Origin: Bacteroidales bacterium
GTDB taxonomy: Bacteria > Bacteroidota > Bacteroidia > Bacteroidales > UBA932
Assembly: GCA_024402115.1 (NCBI GenBank)
Contig: JAKSJQ010000008.1
Coordinates: forward strand, 1 to 64,000
Direction of reading: 5' to 3'
Length of the DNA: 64,000 nucleotides
Below are positions 46,045 to 57,300 of this stretch, piece by piece. Below the pieces are notes generated by a model. The model saw only the letters and a list, made by a program, of their open reading frames with translations, had not been told where the DNA came from and ran no database searches. Position 1 is the stretch's first letter; every line of letters begins with the position of its first letter. The position numbers and the translations under genes are program-made.

Positions 46045-47679
46045 TTACCATCCCTTGTGCTGTACGAGGTTCTCATTAGCCTGAATCTCGTTGTCGCCGA
46101 ATGGAAGGTCATAATACTTGTCGTCCCAGCCATGGCCCTCGCCGTCGGTAACCTCGATGTCATACTCGGTGGTACCTGGCTTGTAGCCCTTGAATGCATA
46201 ACGCTTCTTACCGGCATCCTTGAGAACGTCAGCACCGAGTCTGAAGCGGTCGATATCGAACCATCTCTCACCCTCGCAGTAGAGCTCAGCACGACGCTCA
46301 TCGATGACAGCCTGGAGATTGATGCTGTTCAATGGCTCAAGCTTAGCCCTGCTACGAACCTCGTTAAGAGCCCTGAGACCAGAACCGTCTGCATCGTTAT
46401 TTGCTACAACCTGAGCCTCAGCATACATGAGAAGAACCTCAGCATAACGGATGATAGGATTGTTAGCACGTGAGTAGATGTTACCACCGGTCTCAGTATA
46501 GACATCTGCCTTCCACATCAAGCAGGTTGCATTGAAATAACCGATGACATTTGGATATGCGCGACCTGGGAGGATACCCTTGTTCTCGCTGTCATAGTCC
46601 ATTGCGAGAAGATCCTCATAAGAAGCAAGCTTAGCCTTGAAACGAGGGGTATTCTCACCATCGTGTGACTTCATGAAGTCAACGTAAGCCTGTGTAGGAA
46701 GGCAGAAACCCCAACCATAAGCGAAGATTTCACTTGGGATGTAGATATTGTCGTTACGGAGTGACCTCCAAGTCTGGCGGTTATCGTTCTGGAGAGCCTT
46801 GTCAGAAGAAGTCTCAGCACAATTGCGCTCGAAGATGTACTCGTCGCAGAAGTCAGACTTCACACGGAAGAGGTCTGCAGGATTATCGATAAGGTCATAC
46901 TTTTTGCCTTCGATGAGAGACTTGAGAGGCTCGATTGCCTTCTTGGCATACTCTGGCTGATTGTACTTTGCAGCATACCAGGTCGCAGCCTTTCCGTAGA
47001 ATGCCTGAGCAGCGCCGGCGGTAGCACGGCCACCAAGGAGTGCCTGCTGTCCCCTGCCTGCCTTTGCAGGAAGATTCTTTGCAGCCTCCTCGAGGTTTGA
47101 GAGAATCCAGTCAATCATCTCTGCAGGATCACCGTTAGGAGCGTACATGTCGTCAGAGCTATAGATATGGTCAGCAAAAGGAGGATTGTGCCATACACGC
47201 ATAGCCTCGAAGAGACATACTGCACGGAGGAACCTTGCCTCAGCCTTTACTCTGTTGATATCAGCATCATTGGTCTCAGGAATCTTATCCAGGATAAGGT
47301 TGCAATGGTAGATGCAGACATAGAGTGCCTGATAGAGGCTATAACCTCTACGAGGGCCATGGAAGAGCCAGTCGCTAGGCTGACAGGTAAGTTCGTCTGC
47401 GTTTCTGTAACGGTTTGCATTATCAGCGTATGTACCGCCACCGCAGTCAGAATCGTCAGAAATAATCTCGAAGAAGTTCTGAATCTGGACCTCCTCAGGA
47501 CCACTGAAATAAACCTTATATACCTCTGCAATCAGCTTCTCTGCGTCAGCAGCTGTAGCGTTTGCGTAGAAAGTATTGAAGTCGTTCGCACCCTTGCGTG
47601 GATTCTCAAGCTGCTTCGAGCATGATGAGAAGCCAAGAGCAAGCAAAAGAGCAGATGCTATTATTGTGATTTTCTTCAT
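46045..47679 (-). CDS. SusD/RagB-like glycan-binding lipoprotein (third pair)
   Basis: This 544-residue lipoprotein (lipobox FSSC, Cys20) has the SusD helical core, including RVKAEARFLRAVCLFEAMRV and the C-terminal RWFDIDRFR and DNEIQANENLVQHKGW segments. It is clearly different from the other two SusD proteins in the window, so it probably binds a different glycan. It lies 11 bases after its SusC partner and leads into the GH43, GH27 and GH127 genes. Confidence 0.95.
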   Translation of the reverse strand: MKKITIIASALLLALGFSSCSKQLENPRKGANDFNTFYANATAADAEKLIAEVYKVYFSGPEEVQIQNFFEIISDDSDCGGGTYADNANRYRNADELTCQPSDWLFHGPRRGYSLYQALYVCIYHCNLILDKIPETNDADINRVKAEARFLRAVCLFEAMRVWHNPPFADHIYSSDDMYAPNGDPAEMIDWILSNLEEAAKNLPAKAGRGQQALLGGRATAGAAQAFYGKAATWYAAKYNQPEYAKKAIEPLKSLIEGKKYDLIDNPADLFRVKSDFCDEYIFERNCAETSSDKALQNDNRQTWRSLRNDNIYIPSEIFAYGWGFCLPTQAYVDFMKSHDGENTPRFKAKLASYEDLLAMDYDSENKGILPGRAYPNVIGYFNATCLMWKADVYTETGGNIYSRANNPIIRYAEVLLMYAEAQVVANNDADGSGLRALNEVRSRAKLEPLNSINLQAVIDERRAELYCEGERWFDIDRFRLGADVLKDAGKKRYAFKGYKPGTTEYDIEVTDGEGHGWDDKYYDLPFGDNEIQANENLVQHKGW

Positions 47680-47690
47680 GACTAATCGAA

Positions 47691-50600
47691 TTAGAATGAA
47701 AGGTTAAGACCGAAAACAAGTTTCTTTGAGATAGGGTATGAACCGGTATCTACGCCGAGACCGTTAGTAGATGCACCATAGAGTGAAGACTCAGGATCGA
47801 GGCCTGGGTACTTGGTGATGGTGATGAAGTCATCAAGAGACATGTAAACTCTGAGGTTGTCCATGCGGATCTTCTTGAGGACGCTCTTAGGAAGAGTATA
47901 ACCGAGCTGGATCTGCTTGATCTTGAAGAATGATGCATCGAACATCCTGTCGGTAGAGCAGAGAATCTTTGCGTCAGTATTGCTTGGCTTTGGATGCTTG
48001 TATCCGGTAGAAGCAGGGCTCTGCCATGCATCGGTATAGAATTCCTTGAGAGTATTGAGCTGAGTGTTATCCGCACGGGTCATAGCGAAGAGCTTCTCGA
48101 CACCCTGAGCACCGGTACCATAGATAACGAGGTCGATTCCCTTCCATGCGAGATTTACGGTGAGACCGTAAGTGAAATCAGGAATACCGCTACCAGCGTT
48201 GATTCTATCATCGTCATTGATTACGCCGAATGGCTCAGCGGTATCAGCATAGATAGGAGCACCAGTCTGCTGGTCTACTCCAGTCACATTGTAAAGGCGG
48301 AGATACCAGAGAGGATAACCAGCCTCGAAGTAGGTTACAGGCTCTGCAGTGTGAATCTGGTAACCAGGGACACGACCTACCTGAGTTCCTTCGAGCACCT
48401 TGTTGTGAAGGGTTGCGAGGTTACCGCTTACGCTGTATGAGAAATCACCCTTGGTGTCCTTCCAGCTGAGTTCAATCTCAGTACCATGGTTGTTGACCTT
48501 ACCTGCGTTGATATAGGTAGTGGTAGAACCGGTGTTTGCAGGAGCATTGGTGCTGGTGATAAGGTCGTTGGTGTTCTTGTTATACCAATCGAGTGAGAAT
48601 GCGAGTCTCTCCCTGAAGAAACGGAGATCGATACCGAGGTCAACCTGCTTAGAGGTCTCCCACTTGATTCTAGGGTTAGGAAGCACGCCTGAAGGGCCTA
48701 CACCGACTACGCGGTTGCCTGTATCGGTGAAGTTGTAACCGTTATTATTGCTTGCGGTGAGGATATCACTGTACTGATAGTCACCCATAGCGTTCACATT
48801 ACCGTTTACACCCCAAGATGCACGGATCTTCATGAAGGTAAGACCGATCTTATCCTTGACTACATTCATGAACTTTTCGTTAGATACTGTCCAACCTGCA
48901 GAAACTGATGGGAAGTAACCCCAACGGTTAGATGGATCGAGCTTTGAAGTATCGTATGCATCCGCACGGAAGTTTGCCTGTACCATGTACCTATTGTCAT
49001 ATGACCATGAAAGACGGCCATAGTAAGACATGTTGACGCGGTCGGTAGGAACACCGGAAACGGTCATACGGGCATCGTTAACTGAGTAAGAGAGATAGCG
49101 ATAGTTCTCTGCAGGGTCTGAGAGGAGGTAGGTGGTGGCGCTGACGAAATCAGTGTTGCTCTTCTGGAAAGAGAAACCAGCCATTGCAGAGAGATTATGC
49201 TTCTTGATGTTCACATTGTAGTTCGCGAAGTTCTCCCACTGATAGAAAAGGTTTGTGCTTGACCTTCCGGTAAGGGACTGATCCTGGAACGCGATCGAAG
49301 TGATACGATAAGGATGGTTGAAAGTGCTGGTCTTAGAGTAGCCTGCACGATATCCGAAACGTGATGTGATCACGAGACCCTTGACAGGGGTGATGTTTGC
49401 GAAAGTGGTACCACGGAGGTTGAATGACTCAGTGCTTGTATCGCTTCTGTCCCTCATGACTGCAGGATGGAAGATAAGGCTGCCATCGCCCTGGAGAGAG
49501 TAACCATAAGGGTTGCCATCAGGGTCGAGAGGAAGATTGTAGTAAGGATCGTTCATCTTGTTAGCGACAGCCTCTGGGAGGTTGTTCTTATCGAAGATCC
49601 AAGGAACGATAGGGTCATATACGAGCATTGAACCGAGGGTAGAAGCATTGATGCTGTTAGCCTCAGATACCTGTGAAAGCTTGGTACGCTCAAATGAGTT
49701 GTTGGTTCCGATGGTGAACCACTTCTTGATCTTGTACTCAGCGTTTACCTGGCCGGTGAGACGCTTCATCAAGTCCTTGTCACCTGCTACGATACCGTTA
49801 TCGGTAAGGTATGATACAGATACGTAGATGCTACCCCTATCGTTAGCAGCCTGTGCGCCGACTGTATGACGGAAAGTCTGACCTTTCTCGAGCATATAGT
49901 CTGGCCAATAGGTATCAGTCTTGCCATCCCAATAAGGGGTAACGTCATTACCCATGAGAGTCTGGTATTTTACGTAGGTATCTGCATCCATGAGGTCAGG
50001 AAGGTGAGATACCGACTGGGTAGATGACATGAAGTTGTAGAAGATGTGGCCATCGCCTGCGTTCTGCTTACCAGACTTGGTAGTCACGAGGATGACACCG
50101 TTACCTGCCTCGATACCGTAGATAGCTGCAGATGCAGCATCCTTGAGGACCTCGATAGAAGCGATGTTGTCAGGATCAAGATAGTTGATGTCGTTGACCT
50201 TAAGACCATCTACGATCATGAGCGGACGGGTGGTGGTGTTAGAAGAATATCCACGAATCTGGATATTAGAATCTGAACCTGGAGCACCTGAGGCGTTTAC
50301 GATCTGGACACCGGCAGCCTTACCCTGGAGGGCCTGTGCTGCAGAGATGGTCGAACGGTTTGCAAGGTCGCTATCCTTAACGGAAGCGATTGAACCGGTA
50401 AGGTCACTCTTCTTCTGGACACCGTAACCGATGACAACGGTCTCCTCGAGAAACTCGCTGTCCTCAGCAAGGACCACGTTGATGATGGTCTGACTGCCGA
50501 CAGCAATTACCTGAGAGGCATAGCCGATGCAAGAAACATTGATGCTTGAACCGTCTGGCACGTTGAGCTTGTAAGCACCATCAAGATCGGTAACAGTACC

Positions 50601-50774
50601 GATTGATGTACTTCCAACGACCATGACAGAAGCACCGACAACGGGCTGGTTGGCTGTATCTACAACCTTTCCGCTGATAGAACGAGTCTGGGCATTCAAG
50701 ACTGAAATACTCAGACATCCTGCCATCAAGACTGCGAAAGCCTTAATAACGAAAGAGAATACTTTTCCTTTCAT
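47691..50774 (-). CDS. SusC-family TonB-dependent transporter (third pair)
   Basis: I start at 50774 (MKGKVFSFVIKAF, signal peptide); the longer frame to 50846 adds residues that do not look like coding sequence and would span the promoter. The protein has 1027 residues: signal (about 1-28), carboxypeptidase-regulatory-like domain (about 31-110), VVIGYG at 113-118, plug with LKDAASAAIYGIEAGNG, and a barrel ending FGLNLSF. It is first gene of a seven-gene operon. It differs from the other two SusC proteins in plug and loops. Confidence 0.95.
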   Translation of the reverse strand: MKGKVFSFVIKAFAVLMAGCLSISVLNAQTRSISGKVVDTANQPVVGASVMVVGSTSIGTVTDLDGAYKLNVPDGSSINVSCIGYASQVIAVGSQTIINVVLAEDSEFLEETVVIGYGVQKKSDLTGSIASVKDSDLANRSTISAAQALQGKAAGVQIVNASGAPGSDSNIQIRGYSSNTTTRPLMIVDGLKVNDINYLDPDNIASIEVLKDAASAAIYGIEAGNGVILVTTKSGKQNAGDGHIFYNFMSSTQSVSHLPDLMDADTYVKYQTLMGNDVTPYWDGKTDTYWPDYMLEKGQTFRHTVGAQAANDRGSIYVSVSYLTDNGIVAGDKDLMKRLTGQVNAEYKIKKWFTIGTNNSFERTKLSQVSEANSINASTLGSMLVYDPIVPWIFDKNNLPEAVANKMNDPYYNLPLDPDGNPYGYSLQGDGSLIFHPAVMRDRSDTSTESFNLRGTTFANITPVKGLVITSRFGYRAGYSKTSTFNHPYRITSIAFQDQSLTGRSSTNLFYQWENFANYNVNIKKHNLSAMAGFSFQKSNTDFVSATTYLLSDPAENYRYLSYSVNDARMTVSGVPTDRVNMSYYGRLSWSYDNRYMVQANFRADAYDTSKLDPSNRWGYFPSVSAGWTVSNEKFMNVVKDKIGLTFMKIRASWGVNGNVNAMGDYQYSDILTASNNNGYNFTDTGNRVVGVGPSGVLPNPRIKWETSKQVDLGIDLRFFRERLAFSLDWYNKNTNDLITSTNAPANTGSTTTYINAGKVNNHGTEIELSWKDTKGDFSYSVSGNLATLHNKVLEGTQVGRVPGYQIHTAEPVTYFEAGYPLWYLRLYNVTGVDQQTGAPIYADTAEPFGVINDDDRINAGSGIPDFTYGLTVNLAWKGIDLVIYGTGAQGVEKLFAMTRADNTQLNTLKEFYTDAWQSPASTGYKHPKPSNTDAKILCSTDRMFDASFFKIKQIQLGYTLPKSVLKKIRMDNLRVYMSLDDFITITKYPGLDPESSLYGASTNGLGVDTGSYPISKKLVFGLNLSF

Positions 50775-50833
50775 GCTTTTGTGTGGTTTGGTTAATAATA
50801 TTGTGGAATGAAAATAATGCAATTCCAAACATT

Positions 50834-50866
50834 CAAAATTAGCCAAAAGGCCGTAATCGAAACAAA
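50834..50866 (-). promoter_or_regulatory. Promoter of the SusC-GH127 operon
   Basis: On the minus strand TTTG (50866-50863), a 21-base spacer, then TAATTTTG (50841-50834), an exact -7 match, about 60 bases before the SusC start. The surrounding A/T-rich sequence suits a strong PUL promoter. An HTCS binding site presumably lies just upstream but cannot be recognised by eye. Confidence 0.55.
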
Positions 50867-50949
50867 AAAAATTGGCAAATCACTGATACTTTTTAGCCAA
50901 ATATTAAAAACAGGGCCTTAGAATACCGGTTTTCCTCAAAAAAACTCAA

Positions 50950-50983
50950 CAAAAAATCAGTGACACCTTACGATGTCACTGAT
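50950..50983 (-). terminator. Terminator of the GH43 gene at 51008
   Basis: On the minus strand stem ATCAGTGACA / TGTCACTGAT is followed by TTTTTTG. It lies 25 bases past the GH43 stop and separates this gene from the SusC operon promoter. Confidence 0.8.
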
Positions 50984-51007
50984 CACTATCTGAAATGTTT
51001 TCCTATT

Positions 51008-52516
51008 CTAGTTCCTGCCAGGGATAGGCCTGTCGGCAGGAAGCTGGAAGTATACAGGGGTTGCGACAGCTGCTGGGAGATGTCCTGCAGGATGTCCGAA
51101 TACGGTGAAGTCGATGATTCCAAGAGGAGTACCCTTTGGCCAGTTGGTGACGGTAAGCTTCACGAAGCGGCAGGTGACTGGGTCGAAATCGTCGAATACG
51201 GTATCCTTTGAAACCTTGTTCTTGGTCTGGTCGACTACGGTCTTGTAGCTTTCGCCGTCCATAGAAACCTCAAGCTTGTACTGATATACAGGAAGAGGTG
51301 CATCCATAGACCTCCAGCCACGGCCACGGCCGTTTCCGAAGAGGATACGCATACCGTCAACGTCGAAGAGCTGTACTACGTCGAAACGGGTTGCAGGAGA
51401 AAGCTCGATAACGAGAGATGGCTCCTTGTCGTCCTCTGCAGGAAGCCAGAGGGTTCCGCTGTAGTCATCGACTGCGTATGCTGCAGGATAACCAGGCTGC
51501 TCTGATGATGCCTTTGAGAGTGCGTTCATAGCCCTCATCTTGTTGATGGTGACAGGAATAGAAGGCTTGGCATCCTTGGCAAGAGGTGCAGGCTGAGGGG
51601 TGTCAGTCACTACGCATGACATGAGGCCGTCCTCGTCGAAGGTGATCTTATCCATACCGATGCGGCGTCCTCCAGGAGGGTTTGAGAGCACGATGGTATA
51701 GAACTGATAGTACTCTCCGTCAGGGCCCTTCACGATAGAACCGTGAGCAGTACCTGTAACGAGGCCCTCGGTCTTGCGGAGAAGAGGGTTGTTAGGAGCG
51801 TATGAGTAAGGTCCGAGAGGAGAGGTCGCTGTGTAATAACCCTCAGCGTAAGTCTTCCACTGGGTGCCTGATGCAGAATACTCAAGATAATAGATGCCGT
51901 TGCGCTTCTCGATCCAAGGGCCTTCGATCCATGCAACGCCAGGATACTCGTTCTTCTCACCGTAGCGCTCCCATGCATGCATAGGATTGAATCCGAAGAG
52001 ATGGGTCGGCTTCTCGAGGAATCTGGTAAGATCGTTAGGATCAAGCCTTACTCCATAAATACCGCTGACACCGCGACCTGGCCAGAAAAGATATGGAACA
52101 TTGTCATCATCGATGAAGATCTTGGTATCGAAACCACCGTTCCAGCCGTCCTCGATGGCATAAGTATTCTTGAAAGGGCCGAGATCCTTGAAAGGGCCAA
52201 GAGGACTATCGGCAACAAAGAGGTTGTCGCTGTTTCCGGAGAGATAGAACTTTCCGTTGTACTTGACCACATCCGGAGCGACAGGAATACCCTCTACCTG
52301 ATGGAATGCCCAGTCTACGAGGTTATCTGAAACCCAGGCGCCGCCACCGGTGCAATACATGTAGTACTTTCCGCCTTCCTCGATGACTGTGACGTCACCT
52401 GAAGCATTACCTCCGTTTCCTATCGGCATAGGGAGCGGATTGCAATAACGCTGCGCGAACATAGGTGTCGACAAAGCGAGCACCAATGCTGCAGTGAAAA
52501 ATGATTTGATTTTCAT
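51008..52516 (-). CDS. GH43 glycosidase with C-terminal discoidin domain, copy 2 of 3
   Basis: This 502-residue protein is closely related to the 44455-46026 protein, with the same spacing of Asp41, Asp130 and Glu198 and the same YCNPLPMPIG start after the signal peptide. The F5/8C sandwich covers about 335-475 (LPVYQYKLEVSMDGESYKTV). It is flanked by its own promoter box and terminator, so it is probably a single-gene unit. Substrate unassigned; terminal arabinofuranosyl or galactosyl residues are candidates. Confidence 0.92.
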   Translation of the reverse strand: MKIKSFFTAALVLALSTPMFAQRYCNPLPMPIGNGGNASGDVTVIEEGGKYYMYCTGGGAWVSDNLVDWAFHQVEGIPVAPDVVKYNGKFYLSGNSDNLFVADSPLGPFKDLGPFKNTYAIEDGWNGGFDTKIFIDDDNVPYLFWPGRGVSGIYGVRLDPNDLTRFLEKPTHLFGFNPMHAWERYGEKNEYPGVAWIEGPWIEKRNGIYYLEYSASGTQWKTYAEGYYTATSPLGPYSYAPNNPLLRKTEGLVTGTAHGSIVKGPDGEYYQFYTIVLSNPPGGRRIGMDKITFDEDGLMSCVVTDTPQPAPLAKDAKPSIPVTINKMRAMNALSKASSEQPGYPAAYAVDDYSGTLWLPAEDDKEPSLVIELSPATRFDVVQLFDVDGMRILFGNGRGRGWRSMDAPLPVYQYKLEVSMDGESYKTVVDQTKNKVSKDTVFDDFDPVTCRFVKLTVTNWPKGTPLGIIDFTVFGHPAGHLPAAVATPVYFQLPADRPIPGRN

Positions 52517-52551
52517 ACGTTAGATTATTAAAGTTCGGTTATTTATCTGCT

Positions 52552-52559
52552 CAAATATA
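52552..52559 (-). promoter_or_regulatory. -7 box for the GH43 gene at 51008
   Basis: The minus strand reads TATATTTG, an exact TAnnTTTG match about 36 bases before the start codon at 52516. No TTTG at the standard upstream spacing. Confidence 0.4.
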
Positions 52560-52602
52560 GCAAAGAGAAGTGAGAGGGAATGAAATTTTTTGGAAAAGGA
52601 AT

Positions 52603-52646
52603 GAAAAAAATAAAGAATCAGCAAAGCGTACACCTTGCTGATTCTT
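52603..52646 (-). terminator. Terminator of the GH43 gene at 52677
   Basis: On the minus strand stem AAGAATCAGCAA / TTTGCTGATTCTT is followed by TATTTTTTTC. It lies about 30 bases after the stop codon. Confidence 0.8.
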
Positions 52647-52676
52647 CGTGGAAATTACACAAACTAACCAAAATTA

Positions 52677-54161
52677 TTACATATTCCCTCCACCAGGAAT
52701 AGGAGTTTCTGCAGGAAGATGGCCGGCAGAACGGCCGAAAACGGTGAAATCGATGATGCCGAGCTGCTTGCCCTCAGGCCATCCTGTCACGGTGAGCTTG
52801 ACATAGCGGCATGTTACCGGGTCAAACTCGTCGAAGGTTGTATCCTTTGAGACTTTGTTCTTTGTCTGGTCGACCACTGTCGTGAACTTCTCTCCGTCCA
52901 TCGACACCTCAAGCTTGTACTGGTATACAGGAAGAGGCTCATTCATGCTCATCCAGATGCTGCTGCGGCCATTACCGAAAAGAATGCGCATTGCATCAAC
53001 CTCGAAGAGCTGTACGATATCGAAATTGGTGGCAGGAGCGAGATCCACCGTGATGGATGGCTCCTTGTCGTCCTCGGCAGGGAACCAGATTGTACCGCTG
53101 AAGTCATCGACAGCATATGCAGAAGGGCGGTCTGGCTGCTGAGATGAAGCTTTCGAATGTGCATCCATCTGGCTGACCTTGTTGATGGTCACAGGAACAG
53201 ACACTTTTGCATCCTTTGCGAAAGGAACCGGCTGAGGGTCGTCGGTGACTGTACAGTACATCAGGCCGTCCTCGTCGAAAGTGATCTTGTCCATACCTAT
53301 GCGGCGTCCTCCAGGAGGGTTTGAAAGCACGATGGTATAGAACTGATACCATTCGTCGTCAGGACCCTGGATTATAGATCCGTGCGCAGTACCTGTCACG
53401 AGACCCTCGGTCTTGCGGAGAAGAGGGTTGTTAGGGGCGTATGAGTAAGGTCCGAGAGGAGAGGTCGCTGTGTAATAACCCTCGGCATAGGTCTTCCACT
53501 GGGTGCCTGATGCAGAATACTCAAGGTAATAGATACCGTTGCGCTTGATGATCCAAGGACCCTCGATCCAGGCAACGCCGCCATACTCGTTTCTCTCGCC
53601 GTAACGCTCCCACTTGTGCATAGGGTTGAAGCTGAAGAGATGAACCGGCTTCTCTGCGAATCTGGTGAGGTCATTCGGATCAAGCTTGACACCGTAGATG
53701 CCGCTGACACCGCGACCAGGCCAATAGAGATATGGGGTATTGTCGTCATCAACGAATATTTTGGTATCGAAGCCGCCGATCCAGCCATCTTCAGGAGCGT
53801 AGGTGTTCTTGAACGGTCCGAGATCCTTGAACGGTCCGAGAGGACTGTCAGACACATAGAGATTGTCATCGTTTCCGGAAAGATAGAACTTTCCGTTGTA
53901 CTTTGCGACATCAGGTGCGACAGGGATTCCGTCGACATGGTGGAAAGTCCAGTCTACCATGTCTTCTGACACCCAGGCTCCACCACCGGAGCAATACATA
54001 TAATATTTGCCGCCATCCTCGATGACAGACACGTCACCAGAGGCGTTGCCGCCCTGTCCTATCGGCATTGGCAGCGGATTGCAATATCTCTGCCCCTGTG
54101 CAAGACACACAGCAGAGAAAAACAGCACAAAAGCTGATGAAATGAATTTCCTTGTGTTCAT
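52677..54161 (-). CDS. GH43 glycosidase with C-terminal discoidin domain, copy 3 of 3
   Basis: I start at 54161 (MNTRKFISSAFVLFF, signal peptide); the frame to 54278 lacks a plausible signal and would run across the divergent promoter region. The protein has 494 residues. Landmarks are shifted by two relative to the other copies: Asp43, Asp132 and Glu200. The F5/8C domain covers about 335-475. It is divergent from the hybrid sensor at 54333, so both may be controlled from the 54162-54332 spacer, where I see no perfect promoter box. Confidence 0.91.
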   Translation of the reverse strand: MNTRKFISSAFVLFFSAVCLAQGQRYCNPLPMPIGQGGNASGDVSVIEDGGKYYMYCSGGGAWVSEDMVDWTFHHVDGIPVAPDVAKYNGKFYLSGNDDNLYVSDSPLGPFKDLGPFKNTYAPEDGWIGGFDTKIFVDDDNTPYLYWPGRGVSGIYGVKLDPNDLTRFAEKPVHLFSFNPMHKWERYGERNEYGGVAWIEGPWIIKRNGIYYLEYSASGTQWKTYAEGYYTATSPLGPYSYAPNNPLLRKTEGLVTGTAHGSIIQGPDDEWYQFYTIVLSNPPGGRRIGMDKITFDEDGLMYCTVTDDPQPVPFAKDAKVSVPVTINKVSQMDAHSKASSQQPDRPSAYAVDDFSGTIWFPAEDDKEPSITVDLAPATNFDIVQLFEVDAMRILFGNGRSSIWMSMNEPLPVYQYKLEVSMDGEKFTTVVDQTKNKVSKDTTFDEFDPVTCRYVKLTVTGWPEGKQLGIIDFTVFGRSAGHLPAETPIPGGGNM

Positions 54162-54332
54162 CTTATTAGTTTTAGATATCATGCAGGCCGTCCCTTTCGG
54201 ATTACAAGTTAAAGATAGGAGTTTACGCAGGACAACAGGATAATATTTTGGACATTCTAGGACAAATATTGGAAACAAGGCGTGCAGCTTGAATTTTTAT
54301 TGCTAATATTGAACATTAAAGTTCAAGGCAGA

Positions 54333-57300
54333 ATGAAAAGGGCACTGACCATAATAATATCGTTTCTGATATCATGTCCCTGGGCCGACTGTATGGAAAG
54401 GCACAACTTCCATGTTGCATACTCCGGATCCCAGGGCCTGTATGACACAAACATCTCCAACTGTTGCCAGGACAGGTATGGCAGGTTGTGGGTCGCTTCC
54501 AGTGAAGGTGTTTACATCTATACGGGAAACAAGTTCACGGCCTTCAGCGACCCCGACTATACCGTCCGCTGTTCGAAGATGACAGACAAGGTGGCATTGG
54601 ACGGCGACGGCTGCATATGGGTCATGACGAACAGAGGCATTGGATATTTCGATCCGGACAGCAGCGTATTCACGACCATAGATGCCGACATACACGGACG
54701 TGTATGGGACATCGCATTTGACTCCGACGATGGCACATGGATGGCTGTCGGAACCAGGATACTGCGTTACGACAAGAGGACAGGAACCTTGCGCACCATA
54801 CTCACGAAGACCTCGGATGTGACTGACCTGTGCATGAACGGGAACTATCTTTATTTCACGGACTCGGACGGCGGAATACTTTCATACTCCATCAAGTCAG
54901 GTATCACCGAGCCGGTGAAATCTCAATTTACGGACAAGGCCGGCAGGAAGATCCGCTACGAAGGCCTCGCATTCATTGACGGCACCCATATCCTCACATC
55001 CACCAGTAATGGAAAGGTCATCGTTGCAGACCTGGAGAACGGGACTGAGCGCACCATCATCGATTACACTGCCGAAGACGTCATTCCTCACGTACTCACC
55101 GTCATGGTACGTGGAAAGGAATACTGGATAGGAACCCAGACCGGTGCGTTCATATACGATTCGCAGACTGGCAGGACTGAAAAGCAGATATACGGAGAAG
55201 GAGGCAAGTGGTCACTTGTCGGTCAATACGTGAAGGACTTCTTCACCGACAGGGACGGAAACGTATGGGCATCGACGCTCACCGGACTGAAGGGATGGAT
55301 CAACTACGGCAGCTGCTTCGAGAGATATGTACCTGACGGGACAGACCTATCCCCTTTCGGAACGTCTATCAGTGCGGCCATCGAAGGCCCTGACGGCAAC
55401 ATCTGGTTCGGCAGTGATGAAGGAAAGGTATTCTGCTTCAACCCCGAGTCAAAGACCTTCCATGATTATACAGACATGATTGACATCCCGGACTTCTCCG
55501 CGATAGATGACCTCAAGTTCAAGGACAATCTGCTCTGCATCATCGCATACGGCTATGGCCTCACCGTATTTGACATCACTGCAGGAAAGATTGTCAAGCA
55601 TATCTCAAGCTCGATATTCAAGAATATCCTTCCTATCAAAGGATATGACTTCAAGGCATACATCGGAAGTTCCGACGGTCTTTACCTGCTGGACGGTCTC
55701 AACTCGACTCCAGTCAGGCTTGAAGGTGTCTCCCACACCATGATCACCGACGTGTCGGAGGCATCCGGTGACAAGTGCTGGGTGGGCACATACGGAGCAG
55801 GATTCGGCCTCATCGACACCAAGACCAACGTCTACACATCATACGACACCAGGTCAAATCCTTCATTCATCAAGACTGACTACATCACATCGATCAAGGT
55901 GTGCAATGACGGTACTGTATGGATGGCAACTGACGGAGAAGGCCTCGGGCGCCTGTATCTCGAAGGAGACAAGGTTACCGATATAAGATATTTCGGCGTC
56001 GACGACGGTCTGCCATACAACAACGTGAGGGCGCTCGCCTTCAGCGGTTCTGACATCTGGGCTTCGACCCCATACGGTCTCTGCCAGATTTCCAGGAAGG
56101 ATATCCGGACCATTGGTGTCTATCTCCAGTCCGACGTCGTTGTCGGAAGCCACTTCAACGAAAAGACAGGATTGCTCGCCTCGGACGGAATGATGTATTT
56201 CGGAACATCCCAGGGTATTGTGGCGTTCGACCCCGTAAAGATGCCTGACATCTTCTCCGGACGAGGGGTGATCATCAACAACGTAACTACCGGTGGTCTC
56301 GAGAAGAGGAAGACAACCACGGAACAGGGCAAATCCGTCATCGCCTCCAAGAAACTCAAGGTAAAGCAGAAAGACGCACCTGTGGTGGCGTTCTCATTTG
56401 CGACCATGCTTTACGGCAATCCGAATCTCACCGAATACAAATGCACCCTCAAGGGACGTAACTTCGAGAATGTCGCGACGACGACGGAAAATCCGATCTC
56501 CTACCTCGGACTTGCCCCTGGCAGATATGATTTCACAGTGGAAGTCAACGAAGGCACGGACCGCGTCCATTCCGATACCAAGTCGATCACCATTTTCGCA
56601 CCATGGTACAATTCCATCGTTGCAAAACTCTTGTACGCCATCCTCTTCTTTGCCCTTATCGGAATCGTGACATCCGCAATCATACACAAGGAGAACAGGT
56701 CCTTCATAAACCAGGCTAAGATGGAAGACGACCTGCGTCAGAAGAAGATCATGCAGGAGAAAATCGACTTCATGACAAACATCACACATGAGATAAGGAC
56801 CCCGGTCTCTGTCATATCGATTCTCGTTGAAAAGATGTTCGGCAAGGACGAGAATATCTCTGATGAGGCATCAGCACTTAAAATGAATGTCGGCAGAATC
56901 GTGAACCTCTGCAACGAACTCCTCGACCTCCGAAAGATTCAGAACGGAGAGATGCCCCTCAACATGAAGACAGAAGACCTCCGCCAGATTCTGATCACGA
57001 TGTGCGCTCCATACGAGACGGTGGCCAAGGAAAAGGGCATCAATATGGTGCTTACCATTCCTGAAAGCAGCGTATTGGTCAACTGTGACAAGGAATCAGT
57101 GGACATCATACTCAGCAATCTGCTCTCAAATGCCATGAAATACTGTTCATCGAGGATAGAGGTGAGCCTCGAAAGCATCAGGGGGAAAGCTTCAATCAGG
57201 GTCAGCAGTGACGGAAAGAAGATTCCGGAAAAGGAACATGAACGTATTTTCGACGCCTTCTTCCAGAGCAGGCATATCGAGAGCAAGGGATCCGGTATAG

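Noticed and set aside
50775..50846. Upstream start for the third SusC gene
   Set aside because: The extra residues cover the promoter box and precede the signal peptide at MKGKVF.
54162..54278. Upstream start for the third GH43-discoidin gene
   Set aside because: The added 39 residues are not signal-like and occupy the divergent spacer; the ATG at 54161 begins a good signal peptide.
54282..54332. GTG start for the second hybrid sensor
   Set aside because: The ATG at 54333 directly begins the signal peptide; the 17 earlier residues have no signal or homology character.
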